From Bretschneidera sinensis (taxonomy: Eukaryota > Streptophyta > Magnoliopsida > Brassicales > Akaniaceae), in NCBI GenBank assembly GCA_023935145.1, contig CM043701.1, forward strand, positions 72,230,817 through 72,294,816: DNA of 64,000 bases, given 5' to 3'. Shown in pieces: positions 57,165 to 64,000 of the stretch (the stretch's first letter is position 1; every line of letters starts with the position of its first letter). Under the pieces are notes generated by a model. It was not told the origin of the DNA. It saw nothing but the letters and a program-made list of their open reading frames with translations, and made no database searches. Made by a program: the position numbers and the translations under genes.

Positions 57165-57287
57165 ACTTGAAGGAATGGCACAGAAAGATCAGAGGAAGGA
57201 GAAGAAAGTTACGGGAGACCATGGGCAGCACTGTTCACAGTTGAGAGCTTCTCTCTCTAGCTGCCCGGATGACTGAGAGCTCTTTGA

Positions 57288-58164
57288 AAAATAGGACTTT
57301 TTGATTGAGCTTGAAGTTATAAGCCTTGGAGAGGAATTGAAGACTCGTCTCCTCAGTATCCTTCGAGTTTTATTTTTCTATTTTAGTTAGTTATGGTTAT
57401 GATGTTTAGTTTACTGAACATGTGTAACTAACCTCCTAATAGGGCTTGATTGAAGCCCTAATTATGCTTTCTTATATATATGATCATTGATTACCTTTGT
57501 AAATAGCTATGTTATGATGCTTTAATTGATTAATGCTTGTGTTTATTTAAATTCCTCATATGTGTGTGTCTGATCAACGTATGCATGTGGTATAGATAAG
57601 TTAGTTAAATCAATTTGGATAACTGAGTCCTAGGTCTAACAATAGTAACAAAAAAAATCCACGCTGGATTCTTGGATTAATCAACATGGGAAACCGGGAG
57701 CAGATCAAGCCCTAGGTCCCGTGTGGTTGTCGATTTCCACAACCCTTATGCTCTCTTAAGGAATAACTCAGTATACACCATGTTGAATCCTTTAAGAGAG
57801 AAAAGAGTTAGAGTATACACCATGCCTAACTTGTTGCTTAGGGAGATCAATAGCCTAAGAAGTGGACCAAGCCCTTATGGTTGGCAACCATTAGGTATTC
57901 ATGGTAGGGCTATAGCATTGGCACTTTACTTAATAGGAAAGTATGATTAGTAGTGGATATCAAAGCCCTATGTTCTTATCATTATTAATTCACACTCAAA
58001 CATCTATTTCTGTCTTTTATATTGAGAAACTAATTCTAATTTGAAATTCACCAATCCCTGTGGAAATGATCTCGCACTTACACACTATGCTACTATTGAC
58101 CTTGTGCACTTGCAAGTAAAACTGTATGATTATTTGCTTATTCATTCAGGTAGATAAACGAACA
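57288..58164 (+). repeat. LTR shared by X1 (3') and X2 (5'), right part
   Basis: Resumes with the second copy of the target duplication and ends acgaaca. It holds the R/U5 part, including two agtatacaccatg motifs (about 57771 and 57813). Confidence 0.85.
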
Positions 58165-58173
58165 AAAAGTTTT

Positions 58174-58191
58174 TGGCGCCATTGTCTGGGA
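58174..58191 (+). other. X2 primer-binding site, degenerate
   Basis: The sequence tggcgccattgtctggga differs from the P2 Asp site at three positions. Confidence 0.7.
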
Positions 58192-58377
58192 TTGCAGTAA
58201 ATTTCTTTCTAGAATTATTTTCGTTTAGTTAGTAATTTTTATTTTTATTTTCTGTTTTATTTATATCAAAATTTTAAGTTTATGTTTTTACCTTTATTTT
58301 TGTTTAATCCAAAACCTAATCTATTTTCTTTCTGTTTTTTATTTCATGCACTCAAATAGAACCCTTGGCACCACTTG

Positions 58378-60883
58378 TGATCGAGCGCACCCCTCTGTGC
58401 GATCAAGAGCATTTAAGGCAGAGAGTCACCCAGGCAACAGTGTTGAACTGCTGCACTACATCAATTAGTACTGATTCATGCATAGGCTTCAATCCAGACA
58501 TCCAACGTTCTTTCCCCTCGATACCGAGCTTCAGTGGACCATCCAACAAAGGCTTAGAGACAATTCCAAAGAGGTAGAAGAAGAGACCGAGGAGGAAGCA
58601 CCGATGGCGGAACAGATTGAAAATCAATAACCACCTGAGCGAAGACCGATAAAGCAATCCTTCATCCCATGGAACCTCGATCAACCATCTTGCATTGCTT
58701 ATCAACCCGAGGAGGAAGGCAACTACTACATATCTCCGCAGATACTCAATGCATTGACCCACTTTAAGGGTACACCTAATGAAGATCCACACTTGCACCT
58801 TTGAGAGTTCTTCGATCTCTGCAAGTTCTAGCACATCCGAGGCATAGACCAAGAAGGAATCAGGTTAATTCTTTTCCCTTTTTCCTTAAAAGATAATGCT
58901 AAACTATGGTACAATTCGATGCCTGCAGGTTCTATCCACACTTGGGAGGAGTTGGCTAAAAAATTCCTAAGGAAGTTTTTCCTAGCCCAAAAGATGAGGC
59001 AAATGAGGAAGGAGATTTAGTATTTCCAACAAAAGGATGGAGACCTATTCTTTGAGGCATGGGGACACTTCAATGAGCTGCTACTTAAATGCCACATCAC
59101 AACCTACCTTAGGATGAACTGGTACAAGCTTTCTATGAAGGTTTAAGTGATACTAACAAAAGTATTGTGGATTCAGGTTGTGGAGGGGTGCTGATGGAGA
59201 AAAGCAGCGAATAAGCCATGAAGCTCTTCAAAACCTTAAGTGAACATACCCAGCAGTTCTCCTCTCAAGGTAGACATGTAACCAAGAGCAAAGGTATGTA
59301 TGAGGTGACCTAAATGGAGGATCTTCTACCCAGATTCTGTGGAGAGGAAACTAGATCTACTAGTTAAAGTCATGGTTGCTCAAAATACATCACCTAATCC
59401 ACCAGCTACACCACTCCAGGTATGTGCGATATGTTCCCAGTTTGATCATAATATTGATATATATCCCTTGTATTCATCTGCAGACTCCGAGTAAGCAAAC
59501 TTTGTGGGACCTTACAACTATTTGCCAAAGAACAATCTGTATGCAAACACCTACAACCCTGGATGGCAGAATCACCCAAACTTTTCTTGGAGCAACAATC
59601 AGAATAGTCAAGGGCAGCAAAGAAACTTCCAACCAACAACCCACTCTGTTATCGAACCAAAGAAGAGTGACCTCGAGAGTCTTGTGAGGCAATTGGTAAC
59701 TCAACACTAGCAGTTGGTATCCCAACACCAACAGTTGATGAGTTCATAATATCAGTTCATGGCAGATGAAAGGCAATTTCGGATTGAGATAAGACAAGCC
59801 ACTGTAAAACATGAACAGGCCATTCAAAGGCTAGAGATTTAAATGGGGCAACTAGCTAAAGAATTGAGTGGCAGAAAGCAAGGTGAACTTCCGCCTCCAA
59901 CACTACCTAACCCCGAGGAGTACCAGCAACTAAAGGCTCTCACAACCCTCAGAAATGGAAGGGTCATAGGAACCAATGAGTCTGCAAAAGCATCCCTAGA
60001 AAAACCATCGGCATCAAAGGTGAGTGAAACGGAGAAGGTGAATGCACCACCATTCCCGCAAAGGTTAGTAAAACAAAAGAAAGAAAATAAATTGCTTGAT
60101 ATTTTTGAAACCTTGCAGAAAATAGAAATAAACATTCCCTTATTAGATATAATTCAACAAATACCTACTTATGCTAAATTTCTAAAAGATTGTTGCACTC
60201 ATAAGAGGAAGTTTCAAGAGCATGAGACGGTAGCCTTAACTGAAGAGGTAAGTGTTGTGCTATTAAGAAAACTACCACCAAAACTGAAAGATCCGGGTGG
60301 TTTTACTATTCCTTGTAGGATAGGTGATCATCTGTTTGAGCAGGCATTACTAGATTTGGGAGCGGGTGTTAATTTATTACCATACACAGTATTTGAAACC
60401 CTAGGTTTGGGGGAGCTACAACCGATTTCCATCACCTTGCAGTTGGCAGATAGGAGTATCAAAAGACCTAGAGGTATTCTTGAAGATGTCCTGGTTAAGG
60501 TAGGTGAGTTCATTTTACCTGCTGATTTCATCGTGTTAGATATGGAGGAATGCCCTATGCCATTACCCCTGCCCATCATTTTAGGAAGACTTTTCATGAA
60601 AACTGCTGATACAAAGATTTTTGTGAAAAAGGGTATAGTAATTATGAAGGTAAATTGTGAGAAAATAGAGTTTAAAATATTTGATGCATTAAAACTACCT
60701 CAAGATGACAAGGAATGCTTTAATGTATATATGATACAAAGTTATGTTGAGAAAGCTTTTTTGGTCCAGCACATTGATCCATTGGAGACCACTATGACCC
60801 ATAGCTTCACAAAAGTAGATATTAAGCAAGAACCTAAAGATGTTACTGATGACATCATTAAAACTGTGCATCTTCTTGAGGCT
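58378..60883 (+). pseudogene. X2: gag-protease downstream of the shared LTR, cut by S2
   Basis: A second copy of X internal sequence. The leader again has X-words (gtgatcgagcgcac, tgtgcgatcaag at 58378-58412). Gag has FPFSLKDNAKLWYNS-type text, a knuckle whose second half is altered (CAICSQFDHNIDIYP, last Cys lost) near 59424, and a Gln-rich linker. The 59843-60883 part is open for 347 residues: KVNAPPFPQRLVKQKK, HETVALTEEVSVVLL, protease LLDLGAGVNLLPY near 60352, IILGRLFMKTADTK near 60579, and the run-up to RT. The S2 LTR begins at 60884 in mid-frame, so pol of X2, if present, lies beyond the window. Early gag has several stops and frameshifts. Confidence 0.8.
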
Positions 60884-62245
60884 TGATGAGAGTCATAAAA
60901 TGCATCTTAATAGTACTTAATTCTTAGCATTTTAGGGTTGATCTAGGTTTTAATTGCACTTTTATATGTTAACAACTCTAAAGTGTCATTCTTGGATCAT
61001 TGATCTATTTCGATGCATTTTCAGGAACTTTAAGCTCAAAAGAGGAGGATAAGTTATCATTGCTTGAAGCATAAAGACTCGATGCATACCAGAGTGAAGG
61101 CATATATGTGGAAGGACAAATGAAGAGAAATCAAGTCTTGAATGTGTGCATTACGGCCGAAAGATATCCAAGCTTCGGCCTCCAGAACTAAAGCAAAAGA
61201 GCAAGAAAGAAACTTCATTGGAAGCCATAGCCTGGACTAAGGAGGGCCGCGGCCTCCAGAAAGGGGAGAAAGTTAAGCCCAGGTAGAGCCGCGGCACAAA
61301 GAAAAGAGGGCCGTGGCCTCTAGAAAGGAAGAAACCAGAGACTAAGCCAGACCCGCAGCGCAAGGAAAGGAGAGCAGCAGCGCCCACGTGGTCCACTTCT
61401 CCGAGATATGACCTAATTAAGACTTTTTAAGCCCTAAAACACCCTTGGACCTTGTACATTATAAATAGACCACTTAGGGTTTTTACTTAAACATTCATTA
61501 AGTCAGAAAAACTCAGAGAAGCAGCCATATTCTCCTCCAACAAAGTGTTCAACCATGAGTTCCATGGCGAACTAATCTCCAAGCAAGGCGAAAAGATGAT
61601 TCCCTAGGTGTAGTTGTTCTTTATTTTCCTTTATTGGTTCAGTTGTAATTGGTATTTATTGTCAAACATTGTTATGGGTTACTCTTTAATCTAATTAGAA
61701 GACTTTCTCTTAATCCGGTGATTGTATCTTTATCTTTGATATAAGTCTAGTCATGCTCTTCTTATGTCAAGATTGTTAGATGTAATTGAGTCTGGTAAAT
61801 TTATCTTTTAGGTTTGTCCATTACTGCGATTTTGTCGATAAGATATATTGTCGTTTCTTGATAAACTTATAGGATAGGTCATGTATGCTTAAATCGAAAG
61901 TAAGAGTAATTCATATCAATTACATTAGGATCATATATGCTTAGATTGAATATTTGCCGATTGCCTGTTTGGGATGTAAAACTTGCAATCGAGATAAAAG
62001 CAACTGAATCAAGATTGGAATAAGGCAATGAATCTAGGGAGGATTCCCGGAACCTTGTTGTTTCTCTATTATAATTCTCAATTTATTTTCTCACAATTAC
62101 TTCATTATCAAAATTCATATTTTCTCACATGATTGTTATCGTTTGTGTTAAGGTTTGCATTTTTCCTTCATAGATCGCTTTTCCTTGTAGAATCGACACC
62201 CCAAAGCTGTGCTACAACTACCGCATTATACTTTGGGAGTAATCA
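60884..62245 (+). repeat. S2 5' LTR (1362 bp)
   Basis: From tgatgagagtcat to gggagtaatca. It aligns with the S1 LTR. It has the word array (61225-61396) and TATA box (61460). It starts directly after X2 codons ending VHLLEA. Confidence 0.85.
61225..61468 (+). promoter_or_regulatory. S-word array plus TATA box in S2 LTR
   Basis: Words agggccgcggcctcc, agagccgcggcac, agggccgtggcctc, acccgcagcgc and agcagcgccc precede tataaatag at 61460-61468. The spacers are purine-rich (cagaaagggg, tagaaaggaag). Confidence 0.6.
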
Positions 62246-62250
62246 AATTT

Positions 62251-62268
62251 TGGCGTCGTTGCCTGGGA
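62251..62268 (+). other. S2 primer-binding site, tRNA-Asp type
   Basis: The sequence tggcgtcgttgcctggga lies six bases from the LTR end, with two changes from the P2 site. Confidence 0.75.
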
Positions 62269-62391
62269 AAACGCGCTTACATACAAGGAAGATTGTCAAC
62301 TCTAAGACAAGACGGTACTATCGTTCTTTTCTTTAAGTTTTCTGATTTCTTTTATTCGTTCTGTTTTATTTCTTTTTAACTCAGTTGGTGT

Positions 62392-62505
62392 ATGCTTAGA
62401 CCACGAGATTCGCGAGGTAGATTCATTAAGGGACCTGAAATAGAGATACCTTTTCCTTCCACGTCCGTTAGTGAAACCTCACCTAGATCAAACCCTAGTG
62501 TACAC
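62392..62505 (+). pseudogene. S2 gag start remnant
   Basis: ATG at 62392, MLRPRDSRGRFIKGPEIE and about 20 more residues, then a junction at roughly 62505 with RT sequence beginning near TRKDHF. A basic, Arg-rich N-terminus is usual for this gag type. Confidence 0.65.
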
Positions 62506-64000
62506 CCGGAAAGACCACTTCCCACTCCCTTTTATTGATCAAATTCTTGAGGGTGTAGCTGGTCATCCCTTTTACTATTTTCTAGATGGTTATTCTGGTT
62601 ATTATCAAATTGAAATTGCATTAGAAGACCAATAAAAAACCACTTTCACTTATCTCTTTAGCACTTATGCTTTTCGTAGAATGACATTTGGATTGTGTAA
62701 TGCCCCTGCCACTTTTCAACGTTGCATGATGAGTATTTTTAGTGACATGGTTGAAAATTGCATGGAGGTTTTTATTGATGACCTAAATGTTTTTGGATCT
62801 TCATTTGATACATGATTAATGAATTTAGAAAGAGTGTTGATTCATTGTGAGGAAAAGGAATTAGTCTTAAATTGGGAAAAATGCCATTTCATGGTACCAT
62901 CTGGTATTGTCTTAGGACATATTGTTTCTTCTAAGGGGATAGAGGTCGATCAATCTAAGATTGAATTAATCTCTAAATTACCTATCCCTGAGACAATAAA
63001 GGATGTGAGATCTTTCCTTGGTCATACTGGTTTTTATAGGAGGTTCATACAAAATTTTTCGAATATATCTAGACCACAGTGTGCCCTCCTAGTTAAAGAT
63101 ACCCCCTTTGAGTGAACTCAAGCTTGTCAAGAGGCCTTTAAAACACTGATTTGCCAGCTTACTTTAGCACCTATAATGTAGTCACCTGATTGGACTTTAC
63201 CCTTTGAAATCATGTGTGATGCTAGTGACTATGTTGTAGGTTTTGTTCTTGGACAGCGAATGGAAGGGAAATCTTTTGTCATTTATTATGCTAGTAAAAC
63301 TTTAAATAGTGCTCAAATGAATTACTCCACCACTGAAAAAGAATTACTAGCTGTGGTATTTGCTTTGGATAAATTTTGTGCCTATTTAATTAGTTCTCCT
63401 ATACTTATTTTTACAGATCATGCAGCCCTCAAGTACCTTCTTACAAAGAAGGATGCTAAGGCAAGACTAATACGATGGATCTTACTCCTACAAGAATTTG
63501 ACATCACCATCAAAGACAAGAAAGGAGTAGAGAATGTAGTAGCTAACCATCTATTGAGGCTCACTTTTAAGGACACTTGCAACGACATGCCAATCAAGGA
63601 TGACTTCTCATATGACCATTTACTCTCTGTTACTTCTCTACCATGGTTTGCTCACATCATGAATTATTTGGCTATAGGTGAGATACCAATGGATTGGAGC
63701 GCTTAAGATAAGAAGGAATTCTTATATGAGATACATAATTTTTATTGGGATGACCCTTATCTTTTCAAGTACTGCCCTGACCAAATTTTAAGGCATTGCA
63801 TCCCTAATGAAGAGATTGTTAACATCTTGGAATTTTGTCATTCCCAAGCTTGTGGAGGCCACTTTTCAATGAAAAAAACGACTGCAAAAATTTTGCAGTG
63901 TGAATTTTATTGGCCTACCTTGTTTAAAGACGCAAACACCTATTGTCGCTCATGTGAAAAGTGTCAAAATTTAGGAGCTATGTCTCGTCGAAATATGATG
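62506..64000 (+). pseudogene. S2 reverse transcriptase-RNase H-integrase, broken, runs off window
   Basis: RT from KDHFPLPFIDQILEGVAG, YFLDGYSGYYQIEIALEDQ, FRRMTFGLCNAPATFQRCM and the active site VFIDDLNVFG near 62773 with both Asp present. After VRSFLGHTGFYRRFI comes RNase [41 protein letters not shown], and VVANHL where ADHL is usual (Asp to Asn). Integrase begins with YCPDQILRHCIPNEEI, the zinc region CHSQACGGHFSMKK and YCRSCEKCQ near 63945. Stops: TAA near 62632, TGA near 62813, TGA at 63113, TAG near 63178 and TAA at 63704. Confidence 0.85.

Larger units (their letters stand above)
51653..57287 (-). mobile_element. Full-length L1-type LINE, minus strand
   Basis: About 5.6 kb, bounded by a 15-bp target-site duplication, with poly(T) at its left end (poly(A) tail on its own strand). 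It has a 5' UTR of about 120 bases, ORF1 with DUF4283-type and CCHC regions, and ORF2 with endonuclease, RT and zf-RVT. It lies antisense inside the X1/X2 LTR. The exact duplication and only a few ORF lesions suggest that it is younger than the LTR elements around it. Confidence 0.9.
41357..58164 (+). mobile_element. X1: Athila-type element with gag, pol and ORF3, right LTR split by LINE
   Basis: 5' LTR 41357-42638, tRNA-Asp-type primer site, gag-protease, RT, RNase H, integrase, internal word array with intron and ORF3, conserved 3' UTR block, internal polypurine-like tract, 3' LTR 51264-51652 plus 57288-58164. It is the only Athila-type copy in the window with a complete order of domains, though every frame is broken. 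The right LTR is followed by the internal region of X2, so this is a second tandem LTR-internal-LTR-internal array. X1 is the best local guide to what P1-P3 and S1 have lost. Confidence 0.85.
60884..64000 (+). mobile_element. S2: S-family element inserted in X2, gag mostly deleted
   Basis: 5' LTR 60884-62245, primer-like site, a short gag start, then RT, RNase H and the start of integrase to the window end. Between the gag start and RT, most of gag, all of protease and the RT N-terminus are missing. It has what S1 lacks and lacks what S1 has. The right end is outside the window. Confidence 0.8.

Overview
This window looks like repeat-dense intergenic DNA from a dicot plant nuclear genome. I see no intact cellular gene, tRNA, rRNA or CRISPR array. 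Almost everything I can assign is nested retrotransposon sequence: Athila-type Ty3/gypsy elements, one Tat-type Ty3/gypsy fragment, one Ty1/copia element and one L1-type LINE. The plant origin rests on primer-binding sites matching plant tRNA-Asp and initiator tRNA-Met, the Athila/Tat protein types, a DUF4283-type LINE ORF1 and the high A+T content. I cannot name the species. All coding regions carry stops or frameshifts.

Layout. Family P (LTR word CTGCAG): P1 (1-6727, 5' LTR cut by the window edge), P2 (13196-22410) and P3 (22411-25067, sharing P2's right LTR). Family X (LTR words CTCGAG and GATCGAGCGC): X0 (LTR 7534-8814 joined to an inverted pol piece, 8866-10465), X1 (41357-58164, the only copy here with gag, PR, RT, RNase H, IN and ORF3) and X2 (58165-60883, sharing X1's right LTR). 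Family S (LTR word CCGCGG): S1 (27583-32088) and S2 (60884 to the window end). A minus-strand Tat element (32089-33349 plus 39366-41356) is split by a complete minus-strand copia (33350-39365). A full-length minus-strand LINE (51653-57287) sits inside X1's right LTR. A minus-strand solo LTR (25278-26554) and a 48-bp minisatellite (26642-27582) lie between P3 and S1. Segments 6728-7533 and 10466-13195 remain unassigned.

How the parts fit. P1, P2, P3 and S1 keep gag and protease but have lost reverse transcriptase, RNase H and the integrase core. They look like non-autonomous GAG-carrying elements that would need pol from relatives such as X1 or S2. P2 and X1 keep a third ORF downstream of pol.

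The most interesting pattern is regulatory. Each family carries an array of GC-rich palindromic words just upstream of the LTR TATA box, and the word is family-specific: AGCTGCAGCGCC in P, GCTCGAGCGCA in X, GCCGCGGCGC in S and in the copia. In P2 and X1 the same family word reappears inside the element before ORF3, followed by a pyrimidine-rich leader and an intron-like segment, and in P2 also by a TATA-like site. This suggests an internal promoter for ORF3 built from the same parts as the LTR promoter. A second strong signal is a roughly 45-nt block (GAAGACGTAAAACTTAG, then TGGGAGGC and CCCA) at the start of the 3' untranslated region in all three families, kept even where pol and ORF3 are deleted.
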